Assembly (NCBI RefSeq): GCF_000421165.1
Contig: NZ_ATWI01000011.1
Coordinates: 344,637 to 408,636 of the forward strand
From: Marinobacter daepoensis DSM 16072
GTDB taxonomy: Bacteria; Pseudomonadota; Gammaproteobacteria; Pseudomonadales; Oleiphilaceae
Length of the DNA stretch: 64,000 nt
Reading direction: 5' to 3'
Both the position numbers and the translations under genes were made by a program. Shown piece by piece: positions 39,500 to 47,557 of this stretch. The notes beneath the pieces are model-generated. The model saw only the letters and a program-made list of their open reading frames with translations. It searched no databases and was not told where the DNA came from. Within the stretch, counting starts at the first letter, position 1; each line of letters starts with the position of its first letter.

Positions 39500-39999
39500 G
39501 TGAACAGATGACATCGTTTGGCCTGCAGGGCAGCGCCAAGACCTTCATGAAGCCGGCCAAGCTGAATCTGGTCTCGCTGATGGACATCTTTACGATCCTG
39601 GTGTTCTTCCTGCTGCTTAACTCTGGCAGCAACCAGCTGATCAAAGTGAACGACGTGGTGCTTCCGGATTCCACGGCTGAAGAGCGGCCGAAAGAAACCA
39701 CTGTGGTGACGATCACGGAAGAGGACATTCTGGTGGATGGCCGCCCGGTTGCGACCATCAACGAAGTGATCACGTCCAATGGGCTGATTGATGGCCTGAT
39801 GGAAGAGTTGACCTTTCTGGCCAGTAAGCGCACGGAGCTGACCGAACGGGAGAAAAGCCTGGGCCGTGCGGTGACCGTTCTGGGGGACCAGGAGATTCCG
39901 TACGAGTTGTTGAAGCGGGTGATGCTGACCTGCGCAAAGGCAGACTATCGTGATCTCTCCATGGCAGTTTCCCGGGTTGCCAGCAGCAGTGGCGCATAA
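39496..39999 (+). CDS. ExbD/TolR-like protein with conserved channel Asp
   Basis: A 167-residue paralogue of the preceding protein. The membrane segment reads LVSLMDIFTILVFFLLLN, with the conserved Asp at residue 30. The periplasmic domain includes TVVTITEEDILVDGRPV, typical of ExbD. Translation is coupled to the first paralogue by a four-base overlap. The two probably form the rotor or plug dimer inside the ExbB-like pentamer. Confidence 0.9.
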   Translation: MSEQMTSFGLQGSAKTFMKPAKLNLVSLMDIFTILVFFLLLNSGSNQLIKVNDVVLPDSTAEERPKETTVVTITEEDILVDGRPVATINEVITSNGLIDGLMEELTFLASKRTELTEREKSLGRAVTVLGDQEIPYELLKRVMLTCAKADYRDLSMAVSRVASSSGA

Positions 40000-40011
40000 C
40001 AGGAGGGTTTG

Positions 40012-40962
40012 ATGACTGCGATAACCACAACACCCGTTGATTTTGCTCTGCCCTGGGACGCCAGTCGCGAGGAAGACGGCCGCTTCAAACGCATCCTTAA
40101 GCGACTGTTACTGCTGCTGATGCTTCTGGCGGTCGTTTTTCCATGGCTGCCTTTGCCGGAGATTGAGCGGGAAGAAAAAGAACGGATTCCGCCTACGCTT
40201 GCGAAGGTTCTGATTGAGCAGCGCAAGGTGGTGCCTCCGCCACCACCGCCGCCTGAGCCGGTGAAACAGGAGCAGAAAACGGAGCCCACCGAGGTGAAAA
40301 AAGCCGTCCCGGAGCCAGCCCCGGCCAAAGAAGTGAAGAAGGCAAGAGACAAGGTGTCCACGATGGGGGTTGCAGCCTTTTCCAAGGAGTTGTCGTCTCT
40401 GCGCAGCTCGCTGGATGTGGCCAAGCTACAGGCTCAGAACACCAACGTGAAAACCGGGGCTGCGGCGAAAGCGGCCCGGTCGGTACTGGGGGCAACCTCT
40501 GCCACGAAAACCAGTGGTGGTGTGAACAGCTCGGTGATGAACGATACCGGCTCGGGCACGCAACTGGCAGGCAAGGGCTCAACCGCGGTTGAAAGCCCGA
40601 TTGGCAGTGGCTCTGGCGGTGGTGGCAGCGGTGCCAGTGGCAGCGGCGGCTCACACCGCTCGACGGTGGCGGGTGGTCGGGACATGGAGTCTATTCGCCG
40701 TACTTTTGAGCAGCACAAGGGGGCCATCTACGCGCTCTACAACCGGGCGTTGCGTAGCGATCCCGGCCTGCAGGGCAAGTTTGTTTTCCACATCGTGATC
40801 GAACCGGACGGCAGTATTTCCAGCATTAATCTGGTGGACAGCCAGCTCGGGGATCAGCGCCTGGAACTGAAACTGCTGGCGCGTATCCAGATGATCTCGT
40901 TTGGTCCGGAAGACGTGGCCGCCACCCCGGTGAATTACAAGTTCGATTTCATGCCTGGTTGA
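40012..40962 (+). CDS. TonB-like energy transducer with AgmX/PglI-type C-terminus
   Basis: A 316-residue protein with a cytoplasmic N-terminal 30 residues, one membrane segment (LLLLLMLLAVVFPWLPL), a Pro-rich stretch (PPPPPPEP), a Lys/Glu-rich part, a Gly/Ser-rich linker (about 190-225) and a C-terminal domain of about 95 residues. That domain begins MESIRRTFEQHKGAIYALYN and matches the AgmX/PglI type. TonB-like proteins carry force from ExbB/ExbD across the periplasm. AGGAGGG precedes ATG 40012. Confidence 0.88.
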   Translation: MTAITTTPVDFALPWDASREEDGRFKRILKRLLLLLMLLAVVFPWLPLPEIEREEKERIPPTLAKVLIEQRKVVPPPPPPPEPVKQEQKTEPTEVKKAVPEPAPAKEVKKARDKVSTMGVAAFSKELSSLRSSLDVAKLQAQNTNVKTGAAAKAARSVLGATSATKTSGGVNSSVMNDTGSGTQLAGKGSTAVESPIGSGSGGGGSGASGSGGSHRSTVAGGRDMESIRRTFEQHKGAIYALYNRALRSDPGLQGKFVFHIVIEPDGSISSINLVDSQLGDQRLELKLLARIQMISFGPEDVAATPVNYKFDFMPG

Positions 40963-41026
40963 TGATGGTGCCGGGCTCGTGTTGACGGGCCTGGCACATC
41001 AGGTGTTCGGGTAGGAGAAACACATC

Positions 41027-43942
41027 ATGATCAGATTACGCAGCGGAATGCGCCTCATAGCTTTGGTTGGCCTCAGTATGACGGGGCTGACCGGATGTTT
41101 TGAAGGCAAGATCAGCGATGGGCAGGAGGAGATCCTGTCTGACCGGCCATTTGCCTATGTGGTCCGGGACTACCCGGAGATGGGGGAAACCGCGACGATC
41201 AACATCCGGCCACCTCTGGACCCGCGCGCGCCCTACGCGTTTGAGCCCGGAGCCCGGCTGATGGTGCGCGACCGGATAGCCCTGAACTCCGGCGAGCACC
41301 ACGCGTTGGCCGGCTATTTCGGCGGCGCCTACGACGTCAAGGACCTGGATGTGTCTCCGGATGGTGAACGCATGGTGTTTGCGGCACATGGCCCTGCTGG
41401 CAGCCAGACAAACTTTACCTGGAATATTTTTGAATACACCTTTGCAACGGGTAAGGTACGCCGGATTTTCAAAGACGATCTGGTGGCGAATTCGGGGCAC
41501 GACACCAACCCCACCTACACCAACGAGGGGCGTATTGTCTTTTCCTCCAGTCGTCAGCACTCCCGGGGTGACTGGCAGACTCTGGACCTGAGGGAGTATC
41601 TGGAAGACTTCAAGGAGCCGGCCTCTCTGCTGCATTCCGTTAAACCGGATGGCAGCGAACTGGTGCAGATTACCTTCGGTGAGTTCCACGACATAGAGCC
41701 GAGCACCATGAACGACGGCCACGTGGTTTTTATCCGCTTCGGACGACTCTATGAGACGTTGACGGATTGTACCCTGGACAACATCGACGACCCCAACTTT
41801 AACCAGCACCCCCACGGGGGCGGTTATGGGCAGGGCAACGGCAATGGATTCCCTCCCGGGCTTGAAGATCCAAAAGACTGGACCGAAGACGATAAGTGCG
41901 GTGCGTCTCTGGCCGGTGAGACGGAAGACGAGCGGGTGTTTGTGGAAGATGTGCTGAGTCTGTACCGGATTACTCCGGCGGGCGGAAATGTGCATCGCTA
42001 CTTCGGAAGCCTGAGCGAAGAGTTCTCCGATGCGTCGTTCATCCATTACATGGACCCTATCCCCCTGGATGACGGTAATCTGCTGACGACGATGCGCCAT
42101 ATCTACAACCCGGTCTACGGTGGTGATGTCGTCAAGATCAACAGCAAACTGTTCTTTGCCGTGGACCAGCCTGTAGATGAAAGCGTGATCGGCGAGGCAG
42201 AAGAATCCATGACACCAGGCCTCGTTAATTTTTACCCAAGACAGGTGTCTCCTAATGGATGGTACAGCGCGGTAGGCCCCTACAACGATGGCAGCGGCCG
42301 GTTACTGGCCAGCTGGGCCCAGTGCCTGACCTCTGATGGCGATACCAGCTTGCCCTGTGAAGGCAGCGCAACGACTCAGGATCTGGGAGATCCGCAGTAC
42401 GGCATCTGGATGGTGGACCCGCAGCAGAACACCCGGCTCCCAGTGGTTCGTGGTCACGAGCGGGCGCTCTATACCGACATCGCGATTGCAGATGCCAACG
42501 AACTGGCTAAGCCCTATACCGGTGAGCGGCACGACCTGCAACTGGAAGACAACACCGCACTGTTCGAAATCCGAAGTATCTACGACATGGATGGGGCCGA
42601 TATGGCCGCCCTGTACGACGGCGGGATCGAGACACGTCGCGATCCGGGCCAAACCCGGCCAGATGACCGCTCGGAACGGTTTATCCGGGTAGTGGGGACT
42701 CGCCAGATACCCCCAGAGCTGGAGCAGTCCATCCTGACCAACGAGATTCTGAACCCGGCGGAAGGACCGTTGCCGCCCTTGGGGCTGACGCCTCTGGTAG
42801 GTTCAGGCAACCGCACGCTTTACGACGTGTTGTCATATGCCATGGTTGAGCCGGATGGCTCAGCGTTGGTGAAGGTGCCCGCCGACACCAACTTCAGCTT
42901 CGAGGTGGTGAACAAGTACGGTAAGCGCGTGGACCTGATTGCCCGGCCAGATTACAACTATAACTATCTGATGCAGCACCCACAGCCATTGCGGCTGGAA
43001 GAGGGTGAAAAGCTCAAGTGTTACGGTTGTCATGACCCGGAAGTTGATATTCCGCATGCCCGCACGGATGTTGAGCTGGCGTCTGCCAATCCGGGGGCTC
43101 CGGGCGATGGTATGCCATTCCCGAATGCCAACCCGAAGATCCGGGCGGTGGCGTGGAAAGACACCATGGCCCAGGCGCTGGTGGATTCCCTCCGGGAGCT
43201 GCAGGCTACCTGGGCTGACCGGGTGTCTTATGAGGATTTCTGGAGCAACCCTCCCGATCCCTTACTCGCCTTTGAAGTGCGCTATGACGGATTGAACACG
43301 CCGGCGCCGGTCACCGATCCGGGCTGTCTCACTAACTGGACGGCGGATTGCAAGGCGACGATCAATTACCAGGAACACATCCAGCCGATCTGGGATGCCT
43401 GTCGAGTGGACCCGAACCGGAACGTAGTGACGTCTTGCCAGAACTGTCACCGGGCCGCTGAGGGTAAATCCTGCCCGGATGGTGTAGGTGGCGGCGGAGC
43501 CAGCACCAACCTGCTTCTGGGTAGCGGCAATGCCTCCTGGGACGGGCGCCGCCTTGAATCCTACGTTGAGTTGTTTGAGCCCGACTACTACATCCGGGAG
43601 ACAGCATCCGGTGAGTGGGTCGAAGTAGACAAGACGAATCTGGAAGCTGAATGCCCGGAAGGGATTCAGGGTGACATGACGGTCTTGCCAGACCCGGGGG
43701 TGTGTTTTTCCCGGCGGCTGATGAGCGCCCGTGGCGCCATCGCCAGCGCGAGGTTTTTCAGCCTGTTTGATAGCGATCCGGATGACGACGAATACGAGGT
43801 CGAGACCGCAGAAACTGCTGAGATCCGGCAAAGCCACAAGGGCATGCTCACTCAGGCCGAGCTGCGTCTGATTGCTGAATGGCTGGATGCAGGGGCGCAT
43901 TTGTTCAACGACCCGGACAAATTCGAGCTGCCGGCTCAGTAA
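41027..43942 (+). CDS. Lipoprotein dihaem cytochrome with beta-propeller, HzsA-like
   Basis: A 971-residue protein with a lipobox (LVGLSMTGLTGC), so it is probably membrane-anchored outside the cytoplasm. The N-terminal half has propeller-type repeats (DLDVSPDGERMVFAAH, NPTYTNEGRIVFSSS). Two c-type haem motifs follow: CYGCH at residue 665 and CQNCH at residue 804. This layout resembles proteins annotated as related to the hydrazine synthase alpha subunit, but nothing suggests anammox here. As the last gene of the Exb operon it may be the redox cargo or client of the machine. Substrate unknown. Confidence 0.8.
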   Translation: MIRLRSGMRLIALVGLSMTGLTGCFEGKISDGQEEILSDRPFAYVVRDYPEMGETATINIRPPLDPRAPYAFEPGARLMVRDRIALNSGEHHALAGYFGGAYDVKDLDVSPDGERMVFAAHGPAGSQTNFTWNIFEYTFATGKVRRIFKDDLVANSGHDTNPTYTNEGRIVFSSSRQHSRGDWQTLDLREYLEDFKEPASLLHSVKPDGSELVQITFGEFHDIEPSTMNDGHVVFIRFGRLYETLTDCTLDNIDDPNFNQHPHGGGYGQGNGNGFPPGLEDPKDWTEDDKCGASLAGETEDERVFVEDVLSLYRITPAGGNVHRYFGSLSEEFSDASFIHYMDPIPLDDGNLLTTMRHIYNPVYGGDVVKINSKLFFAVDQPVDESVIGEAEESMTPGLVNFYPRQVSPNGWYSAVGPYNDGSGRLLASWAQCLTSDGDTSLPCEGSATTQDLGDPQYGIWMVDPQQNTRLPVVRGHERALYTDIAIADANELAKPYTGERHDLQLEDNTALFEIRSIYDMDGADMAALYDGGIETRRDPGQTRPDDRSERFIRVVGTRQIPPELEQSILTNEILNPAEGPLPPLGLTPLVGSGNRTLYDVLSYAMVEPDGSALVKVPADTNFSFEVVNKYGKRVDLIARPDYNYNYLMQHPQPLRLEEGEKLKCYGCHDPEVDIPHARTDVELASANPGAPGDGMPFPNANPKIRAVAWKDTMAQALVDSLRELQATWADRVSYEDFWSNPPDPLLAFEVRYDGLNTPAPVTDPGCLTNWTADCKATINYQEHIQPIWDACRVDPNRNVVTSCQNCHRAAEGKSCPDGVGGGGASTNLLLGSGNASWDGRRLESYVELFEPDYYIRETASGEWVEVDKTNLEAECPEGIQGDMTVLPDPGVCFSRRLMSARGAIASARFFSLFDSDPDDDEYEVETAETAEIRQSHKGMLTQAELRLIAEWLDAGAHLFNDPDKFELPAQ

Positions 43943-43969
43943 GCCGGGGAGCGAGCGGGGTGGCGCAGC

Positions 43970-44857
43970 TTATTTCGCCTGTTTGGCACCACGAAGCATC
44001 GCCTGCAAAAGTTCCTCGGCATCAAACTTGGTCAGGGCCTCATTGGCCCCGACCTGGTTGGCGTAGCTGAGGCTCATCTCGCTGTTCAGTGAGGTGTGCA
44101 GGATGATGTAAGGTTGTTTCACTTGGGCGTTGTCCCGTAGGTTGAACGCCAGTTCATAGCCATCCAGCCCCGGCATTTCAATGTCGCTGACCAGAATGTC
44201 GATGGGGTGACCCTGTTCGTGTTCCTGCATTAGCATCTGCAAGGCCTGGTCTCCGCTCTCAGTCACTTGGTATCCGATGCCTTTGCTGTCCAGAACATCG
44301 CACAGTTGCTTGCGGGCAACCCTGGAGTCGTCGACCAGCAGAATGTTGAGCGAGCGGAGGGTTTCACTCTGTACATCCGAGAGTGTGACCTCTTCGGTTT
44401 CGAGGGATTCCGGGTAGACTCGGGCTAGCAGCAGCTCAACATCCAGCAACTGGATAATATCGCCCTCTACGTCCAGCAGACCGGTAATAAACGCGTTGCT
44501 GCCCAGCGCCTTGGGCGGGGGCATAACGCTTTTCCAGTCTGTTTCGATGATTTGCTGAACACCGCGTACCAGAAAACCGATTTCCTGTCGCTGGATGTCG
44601 GTAACGATAATGGAAGCCTTCTCCTGCTCTTCCCGCGTTAGCGCCGGATAGCCCACCGCCGCAGACATATCGATGACCGGCACCGCAGCTCCACGAAAAG
44701 TGGCTGTCCCAATCACCGCATGATGGCTGTGCGGAAGCTTTGTCAGGCGCTGAAACGGGAGAATCTCCCGGATCTTCAGGGTGCCAATGCCAAATAACCG
44801 AGAGCCGAACAGTCGGAACAGCAAGAGTTTCTGGGACTGTTTTGCTTTGCTGGACAT
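43970..44857 (-). CDS. cheV: Chemotaxis coupling protein CheV
   Basis: A 295-residue protein with an N-terminal CheW-like domain (about residues 10-150, FGIGTLKIREIL, GTATFRGAAVPVIDM) and a C-terminal receiver (about 165-290) with the acceptor Asp in DILVSDIEMPGLDGYE. It couples chemoreceptors to CheA and adapts the signal by phosphorylation. ATG 44857 is chosen because the longer reading frame adds residues unlike CheV. It is convergent with the haem lipoprotein gene. Confidence 0.92.
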   Translation of the reverse strand: MSSKAKQSQKLLLFRLFGSRLFGIGTLKIREILPFQRLTKLPHSHHAVIGTATFRGAAVPVIDMSAAVGYPALTREEQEKASIIVTDIQRQEIGFLVRGVQQIIETDWKSVMPPPKALGSNAFITGLLDVEGDIIQLLDVELLLARVYPESLETEEVTLSDVQSETLRSLNILLVDDSRVARKQLCDVLDSKGIGYQVTESGDQALQMLMQEHEQGHPIDILVSDIEMPGLDGYELAFNLRDNAQVKQPYIILHTSLNSEMSLSYANQVGANEALTKFDAEELLQAMLRGAKQAK

Positions 44858-45038
44858 AGAACGATCCCTGCAACGGAACCAGGCTCCATTAAGAGGCTGG
44901 GGTATTGAACGGAGCGCCAAAGGCGCGGTGCGGGTGGGTTCCCGCGACCAAAGGTGTTGTTGCAATAGTAGCAGTTTTGCAGTGCGCCAATCGTTATCCG
45001 CTTTGTATCATTTGGTGACAGGTTTGGGTGTCGCTGGC

Positions 45039-45635
45039 TCACCATGGGAGATTCGTCAGTACCACCCAACCGGTTCCGCAGGTGGCTGCCACGGCCAGAA
45101 GAGCCAGCAAACCATCCCGGGCCACGATTGCGAGCCCGAACGCCATCAGGGATAGCCCGCCTCCGTTGGCACTGAAGGGGATCAGCTCCATCAACGGCAT
45201 GGCTGCCGCAACCGCCATACAAACCAGGGCCATCAAATACTGACCAAGGCCGGTTACCAGCCAGGAAAAGCGCCGCTTCGTCCAGCGGTCGATCCATGCG
45301 GCAGGCTTGTCGGCCCAACGAAGGCCTGTGAGCAACTTTTCTTTGGCCACGCCTCGTTCCGCCATCCGACGAGGAATCCAGATGGACCTCCGCTGGCACA
45401 GCAATTGGCCCAGTGTGAGCAACACCAGAAGCCCAAGAATTGTGGGCACCCCCGGAATGTCTCCGATTAACGGTGCCACGGTGATCAAGCCTGCAAGGAG
45501 CACCAAAGGGCCAAAAGAGCGCTCTCCGACCGCCGCCATCAGGTCGCCAACGGATACCCGGTCCTGATCCCTCGTTGTTGCCCGAATGCGGCTAATCAGT
45601 TCAGTCAGGCTCTCCGGATCGTCTGGCTGGTTCAT
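45039..45635 (-). CDS. ExoD-family membrane protein
   Basis: A 198-residue inner-membrane protein with four or five hydrophobic segments and the ExoD pattern GERSFGPLVLLAGLITVAP, DIPGVPTILGLLVLLTLGQ. ExoD-family proteins have been linked to exopolysaccharide production in rhizobia, but the biochemical role is unclear. It lies between cheV and the decayed accessory region and appears to be the last intact host gene before it. Confidence 0.85.
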   Translation of the reverse strand: MNQPDDPESLTELISRIRATTRDQDRVSVGDLMAAVGERSFGPLVLLAGLITVAPLIGDIPGVPTILGLLVLLTLGQLLCQRRSIWIPRRMAERGVAKEKLLTGLRWADKPAAWIDRWTKRRFSWLVTGLGQYLMALVCMAVAAAMPLMELIPFSANGGGLSLMAFGLAIVARDGLLALLAVAATCGTGWVVLTNLPW

Positions 45636-45733
45636 CGTTGGACTTCCTTTTCCACGGATTGGGAGTGTTGCGTACTGTTGTTATGGTGCCGCGGGTGTGG
45701 AGATCAAGGGAGCGGAAAAGACGCAAAGAAAAG

Positions 45734-45780
45734 TCTCTTGCAAGGTGGTGGTGCTGGAGGACGCGGATTCAACTCCCAAA
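45734..45780 (-). repeat. Possible old attachment-site relic (tRNA-like 3' end)
   Basis: The 18 bases TCTCTTGCAAGGTGGTGG at 45734-45751 are identical to the phage attachment core at 47324-47341. The following 29 bases, read on the minus strand, have a loosely tRNA-like 3' end (GGGAGTTGAATCC, then CCTCCAGCACCA). This could be the far end of an earlier element integrated at the same type of site. The match beyond 18 bases is weak. Confidence 0.35.
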
Positions 45781-45907
45781 ACGGGAACTGAATTGGTCCA
45801 TTAACCCGGCGCTTTCACCTGAGCCAAACCCTTGCCTGCAAATGCCCTAAATAGCTTGCAACCCTTCCTGCTACAAGCGTTCATGGCCTCCCGCAAACAA
45901 CCCAAAA

Positions 45908-46033
45908 GCAACACTTGCGTTGCTTTTTCTACTTCTGGTGTGGTGAACCATGTAAAAGCAACGAATAAGTTGCCTTTTGAGTCTCGAGCAACTAATGTGT
46001 TGCTATTGGCCGTAAAAGCAACATATGTGTTTA
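45908..46033. promoter_or_regulatory. Four operator palindromes upstream of hipB
   Basis: The palindrome GCAAC N6 GTTGC occurs perfectly at 45908-45923, 45958-45973 and 45988-46003, and as a partial copy GCAAC N6 GTTTA at 46018-46033. Starts are spaced 50, 30 and 30 bases, close to whole helical turns (about 10 bp). HipB dimers bind arrays of such palindromes to repress their own operon, so this is probably the autoregulatory array of the antitoxin. Confidence 0.8.
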
Positions 46034-46035
46034 CT

Positions 46036-46380
46036 ATGATGAATTCGATACTCCACCAAATAAAGCAGCGGCGACTGACACTCGGCCTCAAACAGAGCGA
46101 CATGATGTTGCGTGTAGGCGTATCTCGTCAGCAATATCAGCGCCTGGAGTCCAAAGGAAACCCTAGGCTCGACACCTTGGAGTTGATCGCGAAGGGCCTG
46201 AATAGCGAACTAATGCTCATACCAAAGGAAAAGCTTGGCGCTGTTATGGCGCTGCTTGAACAGGAGAGTTCCGAGCCAGGCAAAGCGCATGTGTCCCAGG
46301 CGAAAAAAACCGCAAAAGAAGATGCAAAGAAAAGTCTTTCAGATGATCCATGGCAGGGTTTACTGGGGGATGAATCATGA
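46036..46380 (+). CDS. HipB-like antitoxin, XRE-family regulator
   Basis: A 114-residue protein (113 from the second ATG) with an N-terminal helix-turn-helix (IKQRRLTLGLKQSDMMLRVG, SRQQYQRLESKGNPRLDTLE) and a flexible Lys/Ala-rich tail ending in WQGLLGDES. The size and fold match antitoxins of the HipBA type. Its stop overlaps the start of the hipA remnant (ATGA), the usual arrangement. Four palindromic operators lie upstream. Since the toxin gene is cut short, this is now an orphan antitoxin that may still regulate or protect against related toxins. Confidence 0.8.
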   Translation: MMNSILHQIKQRRLTLGLKQSDMMLRVGVSRQQYQRLESKGNPRLDTLELIAKGLNSELMLIPKEKLGAVMALLEQESSEPGKAHVSQAKKTAKEDAKKSLSDDPWQGLLGDES

Positions 46381-46601
46381 GCGAAGCCCAAGTCGATGAA
46401 ATAAACGTACTCAAGCTGAGCTTGCACGAAAGGCTGGTTGGCTATTTGGCTGGCTTTCAAGGCGGTAGAAATGTGCTGAGCTTTGCCGAGGAATTCAAGA
46501 GTGATGTAGGTCGTCCTACATTTAGTTTGATTACCCACCCAGCGTTTCCTCGTTCTGAAAAAATAATGTCAGAACCGTGGGCAAGTGTAGTGGTTCAATG
46601 A
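46377..46601 (+). pseudogene. hipA toxin, truncated after about 66 residues
   Basis: The reading frame begins MSEAQVDEINVLKLSLHERLVGYL and continues with ...ALSF-like FAEEFKSDVGRPT, the N-terminal beta domain of HipA kinases. Homology should continue for about 400 residues, but here the frame runs into the left end of an IS3-family fragment near 46599 and stops. The kinase active site is absent, so the product cannot be a working HipA. Confidence 0.75.
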
Positions 46602-46930
46602 TTCTGGACACCAACGTAGGTGGTAATATTGCCACCATCAACGAGGTGTCTGATGACCAGAAAGCGACGTTCCTTTACCCCTTAATTCAAGCAGGAAGCA
46701 GCCAGCCTGGTGCTGGATCAAGATTACACCATTGCCCAAGCGAGTACGTCCCTGGGAGTGGGGGAAAGCGTCCTCCGGCGATGGGTTCAGCAGCTAACGG
46801 ATGAGCGCGAAGGGATCACCCTGAAGGGCAAGGCCCTAACCCCGGAGCAACGCCGTATCCAAGAGCTGGAAGCCCGCTGTAATCGGCTGGAGCGGGAGAA
46901 GGACATATTAAAAAAGGCTACGGCGATTCC
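46599..46930 (+). mobile_element. IS3-family insertion sequence fragment (left end and orfA part)
   Basis: The left end TGATTCTGGACACC looks like an IS3-family terminal repeat. An orfA reading frame starts at ATG 46653 (MTRKRRSFTP) but has an in-frame TAA at 46683-46685 where GAA is expected. It then continues in frame as FKQEAASLVLDQ, the helix-turn-helix region and the Leu-zipper end ERIQ/RLEREKDILKKATA. Sequence similarity to orfA ends near 46930; orfB and the right end are missing. It is a dead remnant that interrupted hipA. The right border is approximate. Confidence 0.75.
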
Positions 46931-47245
46931 TCCGATGCAGCAACAAAAGATCCCGCAAAGAGCACTATTCCAGGTTTTGTTAAGTTCATCGCCTACATTT
47001 TCGGTTTTTTGGGTCTGGTGGCTGGAATTGTTGTTATAGCGAAGCTTGGCTTTGTTGAAGGCCCTTACTCTGCTGAAAAGCAGGCTGATCCGTTTTGGAT
47101 ATCAGTAGGATTTGGGCTCGCACTGCAGTCACTATTTTTTTCAGCCTTCTCTTTACTCTGCGTCATGACTTGGGAAAATACTCAGCAACTAAAAAGGCTG
47201 CTGTCTGCGAGTTCTTCTGAGGATTCCGGCAAGGCGGTTAAATAG
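46916..47245 (+). pseudogene. Membrane protein remnant fused to the IS fragment
   Basis: An open frame runs from the IS junction to the TAG at 47243-47245. It encodes GYGDSSDAATKDPAKS, a membrane segment (FIAYIFGFLGLVAGIVVIA), a second segment (FWISVGFGLALQSLFFSAF) and a polar tail. There is no good start codon with a ribosome-binding site; TTG 47009 falls inside the first membrane segment. It is most likely the 3' part of a small two-segment membrane protein whose 5' end was lost in the IS-related deletion. No family recognised. Confidence 0.5.
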
Positions 47246-47289
47246 TTGCGTTGACACTTGGTCGACACGTTAGCAATTTTTTCAAAATT
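47246..47289 (-). other. Possible integrase 3'-end relic beside the attachment site
   Basis: Read on the minus strand, this encodes NVSTKCQRNY, the kind of tail seen at the end of some tyrosine integrases. A close relative, VSTKCQRNC, is encoded on the minus strand inside the phage at about 47459-47490. The shared bases include GTTGCGTTGACACTT. This hints that an integrase of another element once ended here, but so short a match could be chance. Confidence 0.3.
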
Positions 47290-47375
47290 AGAAACGAAAA
47301 AAGCCCCTGAAATCAGGGGCTTTTCTCTTGCAAGGTGGTGGAGACGGCGGGAATTGAACCCGATGCCGCACCTAT
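47290..47375. repeat. Phage attachment core, left copy
   Basis: Identity between the two phage units begins exactly at 47290 (equal to 59907), so the crossover core starts there. It contains a terminator hairpin (GCCCCTG AAAT CAGGGGC, 47303-47320, flanked by A and T runs) and the 3' end of a tRNA or tmRNA on the minus strand (47336-about 47370). The right border of the core cannot be fixed without the far host junction; 47375 is an estimate. Confidence 0.8.
47336..47370 (-). other. tRNA/tmRNA 3' end in the attachment core
   Basis: On the minus strand it reads GGGTTCAATTCCC (T-arm), then CGTCTCC as acceptor strand, A and CCA. The rest of a tRNA body is absent: what follows has no anticodon arm. 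TTCAATT with a CTCCACCA end is common in tmRNA (ssrA), so the phage may use ssrA; a tRNA is not excluded. The intact gene would lie beyond the right edge of the window, past the last phage unit. Confidence 0.7.
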
Positions 47376-47557
47376 TTTCACGCCCACAGAAAACCACAAT
47401 GCTCCATAAAACAGCCGCTTACAAAAACGGCATTCCACAAATAACCACTCAAAAACACAGTTGCGTTGACACTTTGTGGACACTTTTGAGCAGCTGCTTT
47501 TGTTACCACTTTAGCGACAGATTCGTTAAGCTTGCTAGGTAACATTCAAAGGAGTGG

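Noticed and set aside
41027..43942. Evidence for anammox or hydrazine metabolism from the HzsA-like protein.
   Set aside because: No other hydrazine synthase or dehydrogenase subunit is present and the host is aerobic by gene content; only the domain style is shared.
47336..47420. A complete tRNA gene at the attachment core.
   Set aside because: Only the acceptor end and T-arm can be drawn; no anticodon arm or D-arm follows on the minus strand.
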